A stretch of 64,000 nucleotides of DNA from Isochrysis galbana (lineage: Eukaryota > Haptophyta > Isochrysidales > Isochrysidaceae). Where the stretch lies: NCBI GenBank assembly GCA_018136815.1, contig CM030938.1:1586202-1650201 (forward strand), given 5' to 3'. The translations under genes were made by a program, and so were the position numbers. The notes beneath the pieces were generated by a model, which was not told the origin of the DNA, did no database searches, and saw only the letters and a list, made by a program, of their open reading frames with translations. How positions within the stretch are numbered: the stretch's first letter is position 1; the number at the start of each line of letters is the position of its first letter. Shown in pieces: positions 1 to 10,237 of the stretch.

Positions 1-699
1 GCAACGGTTGCCTATCTACATGTTGCGCAAATTTGCGACCATGTTTGTTTGTGAGTAGGTGCTCCGATCCATTTCATTGAGGTTGCCTTTGTCTTCTCCA
101 TGCATATTTTCATTATGTATATCACGCCCATGTATACAGACAGTTAGCTACCTGTTGAGGTGCTTCAAACATTGGTTGAGGTGGGTACCGTATCGTCCAC
201 GTCAGCGAGGGTCTCTCTGAGAGTGTCCTGCAGCGAGCATTTCGGCCCAGGGCGTGCTTTTCGTCAAACGAGATCATGATTCCCCACGCTCAAGGTTTTG
301 AGTTCGAGCACTCATGCTCCACATGCATGCGCGAATCAAGCGAGGAAGGTTGGTTTATCTCGATTCTCTGCGTTGGACTCGTGCATGTACCACCTTAGCC
401 AACAACGATGGACATAGCAATCAAGGCAGTCTTGCTCAACGGTATCAATCAACCTGTCGCTTTCGGCTCGCAGATCATCCCACAGTCCCCGTCGGCATGA
501 GAGCCATCAGCATCTTTGCAACGAGAGCAATATGGTGCAAGTAGTTATCTCCTTAGCCCTTTGACGAGTCCTAGACCGAGTTGCACGGTCCTTCCCACAC
601 CCGCGCCACAACACGTGCGAGACGTAGTGAGTAGCGAGCATCCCCAGTTCCCATTCCCTTGTCCCTTGTCCCTGTCAGCTTGTGTGTCATCCTACCCGC
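1..699. other. No gene recognised
   Basis: The short open frames in this stretch have no recognisable domain and look like chance. No repeat, RNA gene or splice pattern could be supported. Confidence 0.5.
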
Positions 700-845
700 A
701 AAATCTATAAAAATCTTTTAAGATTCAAGATTCTGTCTACTACCGATGGAAGACCCATCACAATTAAAAAAAACATCTGAAGATTCAGGGCTACTACACC
801 TACTTAAGACCCATCACAACTAACTTCATACTTAGTTCACCACCT
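700..845 (-). repeat. LINE 3'-end fragment, partly duplicated
   Basis: An A-run followed by atctgaagattcagggctac matches the terminal sequence of the full-length LINE at 47226-47255. A related segment with AAGATTC and GACCCATCACAA lies about 60 bp before it, so the tip seems duplicated. Read on the minus strand, the copy ends in a hairpin followed by T8, as in the other two copies. The end of the segment, about 822-840, also carries a short inverted TTAGTT motif like the hairpins at 11396 and 19563. Confidence 0.6.
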
Positions 846-873
846 AGAAAAAAATATTGTTATAGTTTAAGCG

Positions 874-2494
874 ATGGAGCGCGCGCCGACCGCTCCCACT
901 TCCCAGCCCCCCGCCGCCACGACGCCCCACCGGGGCCGCCCCAAGCCACCGGAGCCGAAGCGCTCGCAGGCTGCCCCCCTGACCGACAGCGATGTGGACA
1001 TGATCCTCCCGCCCTCGCCTCCCCAGCAGCCACACAAGCAGGGAACAGGCAGAGTCCTGTTCCCTGCAGACCAACAGAGCCAGCCTCTGCCCCTGCCGCC
1101 CGCCTCCGCCGCCATGCCACCACAACAAGGACTCCCCATGGTGGGTTGCTGCCACCCCCATGGTGGCAACTCCTACCTTCAGTGCACCCCTCGGGGGCGG
1201 GCACTTGACTCAACAATCAATCATTGGAGCCTTTACGACTTCCAACCCTCTCAACAACACAGCACAAAAGTCGTACGCTGAGGCGGCCGGCCCCAAAGGG
1301 AAGCTGCCGTGACCGGCGGAGGGTCGAACGCCGTACCACCGTTCGGCGCCACGGTCACGCCGGGAGACGGAGACGGCGAACTGCAGGTGGACGAGGACGA
1401 GGGCGTCGCTGTGGTTCTCGCGCGATGGGGACGCCTCTGCGCTTACGAGCACGACGGAGCACCTGATCGAGCGTCCCCACGTCGGGCAAGCGAACAATGT
1501 CCGAGCGGGTGCGCATGGCACGGGAGCGAGTGGTCGCTGGCATGGCAGCTCCTGCGAGAAGTTCGCTCCCCTCCCTCCACACCCACAAACAACCTCACTC
1601 AGCCATGCCAGCCATGCTAGCCACCCCAACCACTCAACCACTCCAAACCTCTCACCCAACCTACTACCGACCAGCTCCACCTGCGCCGCATCGCCTGGAC
1701 CCGAACGAACACACACACCCCGCCTCCTTCCTCGCCCCTCCGGTCACCCCCAGCCATCTCTTCGCCTCACCAACCCAACACCCATCAGCCTGCCAAGCGC
1801 TCCCTTCCAGAGCAATCCCCAACCACCACCACCACCACCACTCCCTCATTTCGCAACGCCGCCACCCTACCATCACCACCTCACGCCAATTCCTACTCCC
1901 TCGCCACCAGCCCAGCCTCACTTCTACTCCCCCATGCCCAGCTCCGGCCCTGTCGCCCACCCAACCATGCATCCTTTCCTTTCCTCCCTCTCACCTCACC
2001 CTGCCTCCCTCGATCTCAACAACGACGACTTCATCACCGCCGTCGCCCGGAAGCTCTATCATCTAGGCTCCTCCCATCTCGGCTCCTTCCACCCCGCCCT
2101 TCCAACACCCACATCGACTCCGCCGCACCCCGCCGCCTCGACCTCGCTCCAACAACCACCCCACCACCCCACTTCCATCCCCATCCCCAGCTCCCAGCCA
2201 GGCGCACCCGCACCCGTGCCAACGACGACGCCGACCCCATCATCGCCGCCGACGTCGCTTCCTCCGACCCCGTCACGGCGTCCGCCCCCGCCCCCACCGC
2301 CGCCATCACACACCCCGCCTCCGCCTCCGCCGCCGCCACGGCCCCAGCCACCCCCGCCTCCCCCTCCAGACCCCGCCCCTCCCGTCTCATCTCCGCACAA
2401 CTACAACCTTTCCTTCGACCCGCTCGATTTCGACGATCGACGACCCCCCGCCCCCCGGCAAACCGCCACGCCTCATCTCCCTCCCCCCAAATAA
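874..2494 (+). pseudogene. LINE ORF1 relic (MERA-type, Pro/Ser-rich)
   Basis: The reading frame starts ATGGAGCGCGC, as in the full-length LINE. It encodes a Pro/Arg-rich N-terminus with the shared stretches RGRPKPPEPKR and DVDM. The relic at 27968-28591 shares these and then QQSI.GAFT.SNP and SYAEAAGPKG. Here the second group is reached only after a frameshift near 1150-1200. Downstream, other frames (to about 2494) read Pro/His/Ser-rich low-complexity protein with long CCN runs, and no endonuclease or RT follows. It is therefore a 3'-truncated, frameshifted copy. A degenerate ATTGTTATAGTTT hairpin lies just before the ATG. Confidence 0.6.
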
Positions 2495-2612
2495 GCGGTA
2501 TCTGCTCGCCGCGCCCTTCCCTACGCTCTCCGTCCCTCCGATTCGCGTTCCGTGCCTCTTTCCTCTTTCCCATTCATTATTTCAAATGTCAAATGCCCGT
2601 CGTTGGCCTTCA

Positions 2613-2730
2613 CCGTTCTCCCGATGAGCCCGTTCCGGGCTCCCCGGATGAACCGTGCGCCGCGCTAGCCGCCGGTGCGTCTTCGCGGCTCGTTTCCAAA
2701 GAGGAAACGAGGCCTTCGCTCCCCGACACA
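2613..2730 (+). repeat. Short dispersed repeat with internal hairpin, copy 1
   Basis: About 118 bp closely matches 26808-26922 in the same orientation. Both copies contain CCGATG.GCCCGTTCCGGGC and a hairpin built from CTCGTTTCC and GGAAACGAG. The family is not recognised; it may be a conserved piece of a larger element. Confidence 0.6.
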
Positions 2731-3189
2731 GCAGCGAATCCAAGTGCCATGCGCGAGAATAAGAATATTAAAAAAATACCATTAATGTTGGGCAGCCGTA
2801 TCGATCATAATTTATTTATATGATACGAATTCTATTTCGTGCAGCCGTAATGAGTGGTGAGATACGCTCTCTGCGTTTTGCTCACTTGCCATAATCGCAT
2901 TTCACACCCTGAATCGCACGAGCTCCGTGCAAGACATTCAAGCCCTCAATGCCGGCTAGACATTGCGACGTTGGCTTGACGCTGCATTCCGCACCGAAGC
3001 CGCCATACTGACCTCGCCCTCAAAAAAAAGGTGAACGAGACCTCTTCCAAAGGAGGAGGAAGGATTTGCGCAACACCGGTCGTCCATCGAACGTGATGCA
3101 AGCGGTTTCACGGTACCCGAAGCAAACTTCAATAACCACATCGCAAGGGACTTTTACAGAAAGATGGAAGAGACCTTCACGTCATTTTC
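2731..3189. other. 3' flank of kinesin gene
   Basis: No further gene was seen. The segment lies downstream of the kinesin stop codon (minus strand) and probably holds its 3' UTR and terminator. Confidence 0.4.
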
Positions 3190-4962
3190 TCACTTGCCAG
3201 GCATCCCGCGTTTGTTGGACGTGAGACAGCTGTTGACCTTTTGTGCAAAGCGAAGTGAGGAGAGAGTCTCGTGGTAGTGCTTTGGGTGGGGAGAGATGTT
3301 TACAAACATGAGTGTCTTGGAAGAGCCCGACAAGGCATTCTGCATGAGATGTGTCAGCTTGGAGTTGCGGAACGGGACGTGCTTTGCATTCGAAGCAAGC
3401 GCTGAGATAACGTCCCCAAGAGATGACAAGCTCTTGTTGATCGCCTTTGCTTCCGCAAGCTGATCGCCCGTGACCCCACTCTCTTTAACGCGCTCTGAGC
3501 CAGCCAAGTCAACAAGATATAGCTCCGACCCACGTACCTCGCCAGTGTCCTCTTGCCGCCTAATCTTCATCTTCAGCACGTAGTGCGACCGAGATGAGCG
3601 ATCATTCATCTTGGTGGCAGCGGTGGAGCGCGCACGCTGCGCCGACGCGAGAAGAGGCTCAACATCCGCCACACACGTCACCGGCGCAGCACTTAGGCCA
3701 TGGACGTGCACGACACCACCAAGGTCCTGTAGCTTGAGCTTGGCGGGGTCAGCGCCCTTTGCAGAAGGGGCCAGAAGATCGCGGATCTCTTCGTTGTAGA
3801 TCTCGAGGCAGGAAAGCTCAAATGAAAAGCTGGAGCCGATGGTGCTCAGTTCAGAGGCATGCGCAAAGACCCGCTCGATAGCACGAGGAGTCACGCCTGG
3901 AGCGTCTGGCACGCCTTGCATCGTATGCGTCTTTCCCGAGCCTGTTTGACCATAGGCGAATATGGCCACATTGTGACCGTCCAGGGCCGATTGTGTAAGT
4001 TGTGAAACCTCGAGGAAGACGTCCTCCTGGCTGACCTCAGCACCAAAGACGTGATCAAACTGGAAGCGTTGCGTTGGGCCGGCACGGTCACCCGGCTTTG
4101 AGGGCTCGGCCGCGTTCAGCTCGAGCACGGTGTCCTCAACTTGCCCGGACGGCACATGGATGGCTGATGACACGTCCATAGGGCGAACGCGGCAGAAAAC
4201 ACGTATATTCCCGCGGAGCGCCTGGATGGTCTCGTGCATTTGCCTTCGCAGCTCTTCCTGTGCTGCAGACCTTGCGCACAGCTCAGAGAGCGAAGCCTCT
4301 GTCGAGGCAAGAGATGCCTCGGCCGCCTGAGCTCGTTTGACCATGGCTTCAACTTCATTTTGTGCGCGATGTCTCTCTTCTTCCAGCTGCGCTCTGGCCT
4401 CGGCGCTCGCCGCAGCCTCGGCAGCAAACGCCGCCTCACGCTCGGCTGCTGCTTGCCTTTGCAAGTGCAGCTCACGCTCAGCGGCCTCAATGGCCTCTTG
4501 CATTTTGGTCAACTGGGCAGCCTGCTCGGCGGCGCGTTCTTCCCACTGCGTTCGCGCCGTGTTCAGACGTTCTACTTCTCCCGTTAACTTCTCATTATCC
4601 TCGCGCGAGGCAGCTAGCTCAGACAAGATGTCACCTTCCGAGGATGTTAGAGAATCCGAGGAAGAGCTGCTCAAGGTGGCTCCCCGAGCGGCAGGTCCCC
4701 GCTTTGCAGCAGCGTCAGACGGCCCAGATGGACGCTTTAGCACTGGAGCACCACGCGAAGAGGTGCTCGACGTGGCTGAGCGCTTCTGGACGCCCACTGG
4801 CTTTACATTGGCTGGCACTGCTCGCGCCAGATTGGATTGGAATTGATTCGACTCGCGCAGAGCGCGTGCCGCTGAAGCGGCGGGTCGGCCGACTTTCTTC
4901 GGTGATCTACGCGTCTGCGAAAGACGCATGCATGCGAGAGTCGGCTCGGACGAGCTCGGCAT
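3190..4962 (-). CDS. C-terminal-motor kinesin (kinesin-14 / KIFC type)
   Basis: The 590-residue protein has a basic Ser/Ala-rich N-terminus (1-105), a coiled coil rich in Glu, Ala and Gln (about 110-250) and a kinesin motor at the C-terminus (about 251-580). Motor motifs seen are the ATP-binding P-loop GQTGSGKT (338-345), switch I NDRSSRSH (453-460), switch II DLAGSE (485-490) and FRNSKLTHLMQNALSG near 531. A motor at the C-terminus, preceded by a coiled coil and the neck-like sequence RGNIRVFCRVRP, is the layout of kinesin-14, the minus-end-directed microtubule motors of spindle and cytoplasm. The start is the first ATG of the frame, and no intron is needed. Direction of movement and cargo are inferred from the family. 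Confidence 0.93.
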   Translation of the reverse strand: MPSSSEPTLACMRLSQTRRSPKKVGRPAASAARALRESNQFQSNLARAVPANVKPVGVQKRSATSSTSSRGAPVLKRPSGPSDAAAKRGPAARGATLSSSSSDSLTSSEGDILSELAASREDNEKLTGEVERLNTARTQWEERAAEQAAQLTKMQEAIEAAERELHLQRQAAAEREAAFAAEAAASAEARAQLEEERHRAQNEVEAMVKRAQAAEASLASTEASLSELCARSAAQEELRRQMHETIQALRGNIRVFCRVRPMDVSSAIHVPSGQVEDTVLELNAAEPSKPGDRAGPTQRFQFDHVFGAEVSQEDVFLEVSQLTQSALDGHNVAIFAYGQTGSGKTHTMQGVPDAPGVTPRAIERVFAHASELSTIGSSFSFELSCLEIYNEEIRDLLAPSAKGADPAKLKLQDLGGVVHVHGLSAAPVTCVADVEPLLASAQRARSTAATKMNDRSSRSHYVLKMKIRRQEDTGEVRGSELYLVDLAGSERVKESGVTGDQLAEAKAINKSLSSLGDVISALASNAKHVPFRNSKLTHLMQNALSGSSKTLMFVNISPHPKHYHETLSSLRFAQKVNSCLTSNKRGMPGK

Positions 4963-5339
4963 CGCTGAGAACGTGGGCGTTGTGCTTGTCCAGTGCAGCC
5001 GCTCTCGCTTGGGACGGTGCGAGAGGCGGCGACCTATTGGGCTCGTTTGAATTTCCGCTCCTCAGCGCACGAGGGAGGGAAGGGGGGAGGGGGGGAAGTT
5101 TTGTTTTTTGTGCCGTGTGCGAGCTGGCGCTGACGCGCTGACGCTGACACGCTGACGCGCTGACCGAGATGCAAGCAAGTCGTGGATATAAATAACACGC
5201 AGGAGTGCGTTGACGTAGCGCGACCACTGACGAAGGAGGGAGGGAGTAAAGAGGGGGGGGGGGGGGGAGGGGGGAGCCCGAGCCACAGGGTGCGCGACAA
5301 GAGAAAACCGCGGGGACCATGCCCCATGCCCCCAGACCT
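4963..5339. other. Kinesin upstream region with G tract
   Basis: This region upstream of the minus-strand kinesin gene contains clustered CTGACGCG repeats (about 5126-5165) and a purine tract with a long G run around 5255-5268. No other gene is supported; the Pro/Ser-rich open frames here come from the purine tract. Confidence 0.4.
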
Positions 5340-5985
5340 ATGACCTAGCTGGGAAACACGTGTTTGCCTAGCTGTGCAAAACAGCGGGTGAGGGCTAGAA
5401 AAACATTAAAAACAGCTGTTTTTGGGAATCGAAAAAAAACAGTAAAAAACAGTGCAAAAAACAGTGGGGCCACATATACCGCAAGGGGGCCTTTCCCCCC
5501 CGCGCGGAACGCCTCCGCCTCCGCTCCTCGCTCCTCCGCGTCCTGCGTCCTACGCATACGTAGGCCGCCGCCGCCGCTGCCCTCTCTCCTTCCCTCGTCC
5601 GATGGCGAGCCGCTATCGGTGTTCACAACCCCAAGCCCACGCACGCGTCGCGATCCGCGCGCATGGTGGTGTGGTGGTGGTGGCCGCGTGGCCGCTGTCC
5701 CGCGCGCACGCCGCGCTCGAGCGCGCCTGGTCCTGCGCGCACGCGCGCACGCCGCGCTCGCGCGCGCCGCGCACGGGCGGCCCCCAGCCCCAGCCCCACT
5801 CTAAAAAAACAGTGGCATAAATGGAGGGCGTTTGAAAAACAGTGAAAAACAATGTTTTTGGCCTCCGAAAAAAAACACTGTTTCTGTCTTTCACAGCTAG
5901 GCGTGTTTGCCGTGTTTCTAAAAAACCCAAACACAGCCGTGTTTTGCCGTGTTTCAAACCCCCTCCAGTTTGGCCGCCGTGTTTG
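5340..5985. mobile_element. Non-autonomous inverted-repeat element with AACAGTG arrays
   Basis: The left part (5345-5474) and the right part (5800-5985) are imperfect inverted copies. Both carry GCCTAGCTGTG next to GAAACACG, with arrays of AAAAACAGTG and CCGTGTTT. The GC-rich centre (5475-5799) codes for nothing recognisable. Subterminal arrays of a short motif inside inverted ends are typical of hAT-like non-autonomous elements. Exact ends and target duplication were not resolved. Similar GTGTTT/AACAG motifs recur at 32915-33040. Confidence 0.5.
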
Positions 5986-6141
5986 CAGCAGCTCGCCAGC
6001 AGCCAGCGCAGCGCCCGCGCGGGCGGCGCGGGCGCGCGCGGCCCGCGCGCCCGCGCTTGCGGGCGCGCGGCACACGAGAGATAGGAGATAGGGATAGGGC
6101 ATAGCTACTAGATGTAGATATAGACACAAATACCAATAGAG

Positions 6142-7392
6142 ATGGTGGGTACTCTTTCTAGATTCTCAGATAAGGAGCATGCGCAACTGCTCCTCACTTG
6201 GACTCACAGCCTCATCACCAAGCCAATCGTCCTCGGCGTCGCTGTCATCATCGCTGTCCCAATTTCCACTTTGCGACATCTACGCCTCATTTGGAAGAGT
6301 GTGACAGGGGCAGGCATGAAGAGCTACTCTAAGACCCGGTGGTGGTCTAGGTGGGAGGTGATGAACGACATCGCAACACACTTTGGTCAGCTCGGTGCTT
6401 TCATCGATAAACTCATCGAGCACAGCGTCGGAGGGTCCACCACGGAAGAACTCAAGACCATCTACACCTCAAAGAAGGATGCGCTCAGATTGGAGCTCGC
6501 TCTCGCTATGGATATGGAGATGCTGTGTCGCACCACCTACAAGCTAGAGGGAGATGGCGTTGAGATTTTGCTAGTTCATGATGCGATTGAGTTGCTCCGC
6601 GTTCGTGGCCGCACGTTGGCCTCACAAGCTTGCCACCTTCCTAATGTTGCAGCTATTTTGAGACAGGAAGAGCCCTTGCAGATTGGTTTGGCGACACGAG
6701 AGTACTACGATGCGCACCACCATTAATGGTTCCATGGTAGTGTGACTGCAGTCGGCAATGGTGCTGCATGGACCATCACTTATGCCGATGGCTCGACACT
6801 GGTCATAAACGACGAAAGCGAGATGCGAAACGCCATCGATGTATGTGCTCTACCTGCATGGAAAACAGCTATTGGGCATGTGGCAGGGGCATTCACTTAT
6901 TTGGAAGACCGGCTGACGGACAACTGCGCTCGTCCCTATGGGTGCAAAGACCAACATCGGATCACGGGTCTCCTGCGTGCATTCAATCCCGCGTACGTTG
7001 CTCGCGCTCAATCACAGATAGACGCGCTGTGGGTGCAACAACTATCCTCCCTTCCCCCTTTGGCGGACATCTCTCTCCAGAGTTTGCTCAATGAACTACC
7101 TATGTATGTTGTAGCTTGCCGGAACGTCGACATGGACGAATCAGATGTTGTTCAATTCACCAAACATGTGTTGGCATGGTGGCGATCTCATAAGGGCCAG
7201 TTCCCGGCGTGGGCTGCTGCTGCGAGGATTGTCTTGTGCCTCAGTCCCAATTCAGCTTCATGTGAGCGTGTCTTTTCTTTGCTTGCATGCATGTTTCCAT
7301 CCTCGAGAGGTACCTCCCTCCAGGACCAAGTGTCTGCGTCTCTCATGTTGCGGTTCAATCGCAATAAGCGCAAGCACGAGCGGGGAGAGTGA
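6142..7392 (+). pseudogene. hAT transposase, 5'-truncated, one internal stop
   Basis: One frame runs from 6142 to 7392 with a single in-frame TAA at 6724-6726. The first part has KTRWWSRWEVMNDI and LRLELALAMDMEMLC; the second ends in the hAT dimerisation domain, with WWRSHKGQFPAWAAAARIVL and SASCERVFSLL. In hAT transposases this C-terminal region mediates dimer formation and is the most conserved part. The N-terminal BED zinc finger is missing, so the copy is truncated as well as stopped. The low number of lesions suggests recent decay. Downstream GCATATTT repeats (7618-7740) look like its 3' subterminal region. A shorter relative lies at 62747-63445. Confidence 0.8.
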
Positions 7393-7617
7393 TACTTCTC
7401 AATCTAAAATGTCGTTGTTGAACAATTGTTTATGGCTAACTAATTAAGCATTTATGTTTATGTGTGTGGGTTAGTGGGTTATGGTGTGGGTATGGGCTAG
7501 GTAGGGAGCTAGACAGGGAGGATGGGGGCCTATATAGTTGCTCTTGGTCATTCTTGTTCTACGCAACTATAAGCTATAAGCTATGTGGGCGCCGCCGCGC
7601 CGCCGCCGCTCGTGGTC

Positions 7618-7741
7618 GCCCACCGCATATTTTGCATATTTTGCATATTTTGCTGCATATTTGGGGTGTTTTTTCTGCATATTTTGCATATATGCACTGC
7701 ATATTTTGGCCAAAAAAACTGCATATTTCTATTTACCCCTA
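7618..7741 (+). repeat. hAT 3' subterminal GCATATTT array and terminal repeat
   Basis: At least six copies of GCATATTTT or close variants lie downstream of the hAT transposase. The array ends in CTGCATATTTCTATTTACCCCT (7719-7740). Its reverse complement resembles the tip at 63657-63673 (CTGCATATTTCTACCTG), next to the second hAT copy. It is inferred to be a transposase-binding array plus terminal inverted repeat. Confidence 0.6.
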
Positions 7742-8455
7742 GGTTCTAATCTGCCTATGTGCACATGGTCCGGCACAAAAATTCTGTCGTTTGAGCGCCC
7801 CGACCCGAATGCCAGCCCCCCTTTTTCGGGGTTTTAGGCATGTACTAGGGTTGAACTGCATGTTTATGTAGTTGTCGGCCTTAGAGGAAACGCGGCGTCC
7901 CCTCGGGGGAACATGCACCGCGGGGAAAAGCAGAGAAAAAAAAGGTGTTATGCCCACGCACGCGCACGCACGGCTCGTCTTCATTTAATTTTAAAATACT
8001 GCTGTATACACAACTGTGGACATTTGATCGCTCAATTCGACTGATGCCCCACAATTGACGGAACGACACCTTAGGACTTAGGAGCGGACGTCTCCGACGT
8101 GCCGCTCACACAGTTCCCCCGCGGTTCCGCCTTCCGGGTGGCGGGAGATTTCTTGGGATGCACCATTGTTCAGGCGTGTTCGTGTTCGCCTCAACACAGT
8201 GACTCAACAGCGCGCCAACGCAGTTGAGTCGTCCACAGTTGAGAGTCACTCTTGAGTTACCTCAATCAAACCCCCTCTAATGGTGCACCCATACTGTACA
8301 CTAGTCCTAGAGTTTTGACCGCACGTAACGTAAGAGGGCTTCTTTGAGGGAAAGGGAGGGGAGGGCGGGGGGTCTTCGTACGAGCAGCGTCACTCCCGCA
8401 CGGCTGGCGCTAGAGGCAGCAAGTGGGCGGGCGTCTCCGGGCGGCGCCACTCGGT
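7742..8455. other. Intergenic; palindromic TTGAGT/ACTCAA cluster
   Basis: No gene was recognised. About 8177-8272 holds repeated GTTGAGT and ACTCAAC half-sites, with a spaced pair AGTGACTCAAC / GTTGAGAGTCACT that could form a hairpin or bind a dimeric factor. It lies about 190 bp upstream of the small RGG gene, so a regulatory role is possible but unproven. Confidence 0.3.
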
Positions 8456-8926
8456 ATGGCGAGCCAGGTCAAGACTGCGCTCCGCAACCTGCAGGAGATT
8501 TTCGATGAAGGTTTCATGACGCAGGCCGAGTACAACGCCCGGCGTAAGGCCATCATCGATGGCGCCACAGCCATCGAGCCACTCACAAACGACCCTGCCA
8601 AGCAAAACGTGTCAGACTCGTCTGTCTTCTCGCGGCTTGGATCAAGACCTGATGGGGAGAGCAGCACCAAGCAATACAGTGGTGCTGGCGCGAGGGCTCG
8701 AGGCGGTAAAGGCGTGTCAGATCTGAGATCTTTGCTTAGCAAACCGCTTGCAGGTCCCAAGCCTGCGATTTCCAAGACTGACAGGACTGACCTGCGGGCA
8801 GTCGTTAACAAGGCCACTGCACACGTCGCCGGGGGCGCTCGTCGTGGCAACGGACGTAATTGGCGCGGTGCTGGGCGTGGGCTTGGTCGGGGTGGCCGTG
8901 GTCTACCTGAGAAGTGTCCGTGGTGA
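8456..8926 (+). CDS. Small SHOCT-like / RGG-box protein
   Basis: The 156-residue protein has an N-terminal helical segment with ALRNLQEIFDEGFMTQAEYNARR, resembling the short SHOCT-type helical module. A Ser/Gly/Lys linker with LRSLLSKP follows, then an Arg/Gly C-terminus (GRNWRGAGRGLGRGGRG). RGG tails usually bind RNA and are methylated, so an RNA-associated role is a reasonable inference. The ATG at 8456 was chosen over the upstream 8423 because the conserved-looking helix begins just after it. No precise family is recognised. Confidence 0.6.
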   Translation: MASQVKTALRNLQEIFDEGFMTQAEYNARRKAIIDGATAIEPLTNDPAKQNVSDSSVFSRLGSRPDGESSTKQYSGAGARARGGKGVSDLRSLLSKPLAGPKPAISKTDRTDLRAVVNKATAHVAGGARRGNGRNWRGAGRGLGRGGRGLPEKCPW

Positions 8927-9204
8927 AGGTCGACAGCGGAAGGCACACGGAAATGAGTCGTCATTTTGATTGTGACAGTTGGGAAAGGTAGTCATTCGTT
9001 CGCTCGTGTCGTGGCTCCCATAACAACGACATCTCTTCGGCCGGATAACCGCGAACACGCTATCGTGTGGGCTGGATTGCAGTGTGTGCCTCTATCCCTC
9101 GTTAATGCTATGCCTCCGCTTTTTCCGTTCCCTTGCCGCTCGCTAGCCCATGAAAATGTAACGCTGCACATTGCGATTCCAATTCGAATTGCCAATTCCA
9201 AAAC

Positions 9205-9768
9205 TAAAAAAAAAGCAAAAAAATCTGAAGATTCTGAGCTACACACCTACTGTACTAGGGTACCCCCCTATCTACACTGACATCGCCCTTCACTTCCCTT
9301 TCCTCCACCTCCACCTCTTCCCCTCCCCCCCGTCATTCCTTTGTCTTCGTTCTTCTCGGTACCTGGGGTTCAGCCCAGGTGCAGGTGCGCTACCATGGGC
9401 CTGGTTCAGAGTGAGGGTTCCGGGCAGGCCTATTAGTGGTCAGATAAAGTTGTTCGGCTCGCGGTGCCCGGGTTGATGGGTCCCCAATGTACGTGTCGGC
9501 TTCTGGTGTGTCTCTGTGCGTGAGTGCCAAGTGCCAAGCCATAAGCGCCACAATGTGGCCCCGACTCAGTAGGCGTGTTTTGCCTCGGGTTCCCCGGCTA
9601 TTATATGTGCCACTCCAAGCGAGTTGGTAAGTGCTTGTAGCTCTAAGCTGGGTTCTAGATTTCCTCGTGTACCTAGTGTGAATATGGGGTAATATATCGT
9701 TCTCGTTCATGTCTATCTTTTTTTTTCGGCTGTCTGCCCATGCCAGCCGGTGGGCGCTTTTAACGATT
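9205..9768 (-). mobile_element. 5'-truncated LINE copy (3' UTR and end of ORF)
   Basis: The segment parallels 47222-47710 of the full-length LINE. Shared features are the A-run plus ATCTGAAGATTC, CTACACACCTACT, the pyrimidine-rich CCTCCACCTCTTCCCCT, GGGCAGGCCT, and finally GTCTATC-T(n)-GGCTGTCT.CCCATGCC. On the minus strand it ends in a T7-GC-T9 tail. Homology stops near 9768, next to the foldback element. A target-site duplication was not found. Confidence 0.75.
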
Positions 9769-9772
9769 ATCT

Positions 9773-10206
9773 TCTAAGGGTGAAAATCCACCAAGTCAAG
9801 ATTGAGGTTTCATCACGAGATCTTAGGGTATGCTACTGGTAATGGGTATGTTGGGCAGAATCTAATGAGAAGTATGCACATTTTCGACGCCATTTGCCAT
9901 TTCAACACACAGACCCAAAAACGTTTTCGCGCTCGTGCGAAATCGACGTCGACCACAAAAGAGCACTAGAGGTAGGGAACGCAGGCGCGCGTCGCACAGC
10001 ACGACCTGTGGTGCACTTTTGTGGTCGACGTCGATTTCGCACGAGCGCGAAAACGTTTTTGAGTCTGTGCTGTCTTGAATGGCGTCGAAAATGTGCATGT
10101 TTCTTATAAGATTCTGCCTAATATACCCATTTCCAGTAGAAGTAGAATACCCTAAAAATCGCGTGATTAAACCTCAAGCTTGACTTAGTGAATTTTCACC
10201 CTTTGA
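9773..10206. mobile_element. Long-inverted-repeat (foldback) element
   Basis: The arms are about 200 bp each. The left arm starts CTTCTAAGGGTGAAAATCCA and the right arm, reverse-complemented, starts CTTCAAAGGGTGAAAATTCA. Pairing continues through GTCAAG.TTGAGGTTT, GCACATTTTCGACGCCATT, AACGTTTTCGCGCTCGTGCG and AAATCGACGTCGACCACAAAA, leaving a short centre of about 60 bp near 9962-10015. No ORF is present. Its superfamily is unknown; long terminal inverted repeats without coding capacity are common in MULE-like and foldback elements. Confidence 0.75.
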
Positions 10207-10222
10207 AGTCAAAAGGCGTATG

Positions 10223-10235
10223 TTGACCGCCCTAC
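10223..10235 (+). repeat. Recurrent TTGACCGCCCTAC motif, copy 1
   Basis: The same 13-mer occurs at 11698-11710 and 59921-59933 in otherwise dissimilar contexts. It may be the tip of a transposable element. Confidence 0.4.
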
Positions 10236-10237
10236 TG

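Noticed and set aside
5364..6136. Several overlapping Ala/Arg/Pro-rich frames of 80-168 codons
   Set aside because: They lie in a GC-rich transposon centre, are equal on both strands and contain no domain.
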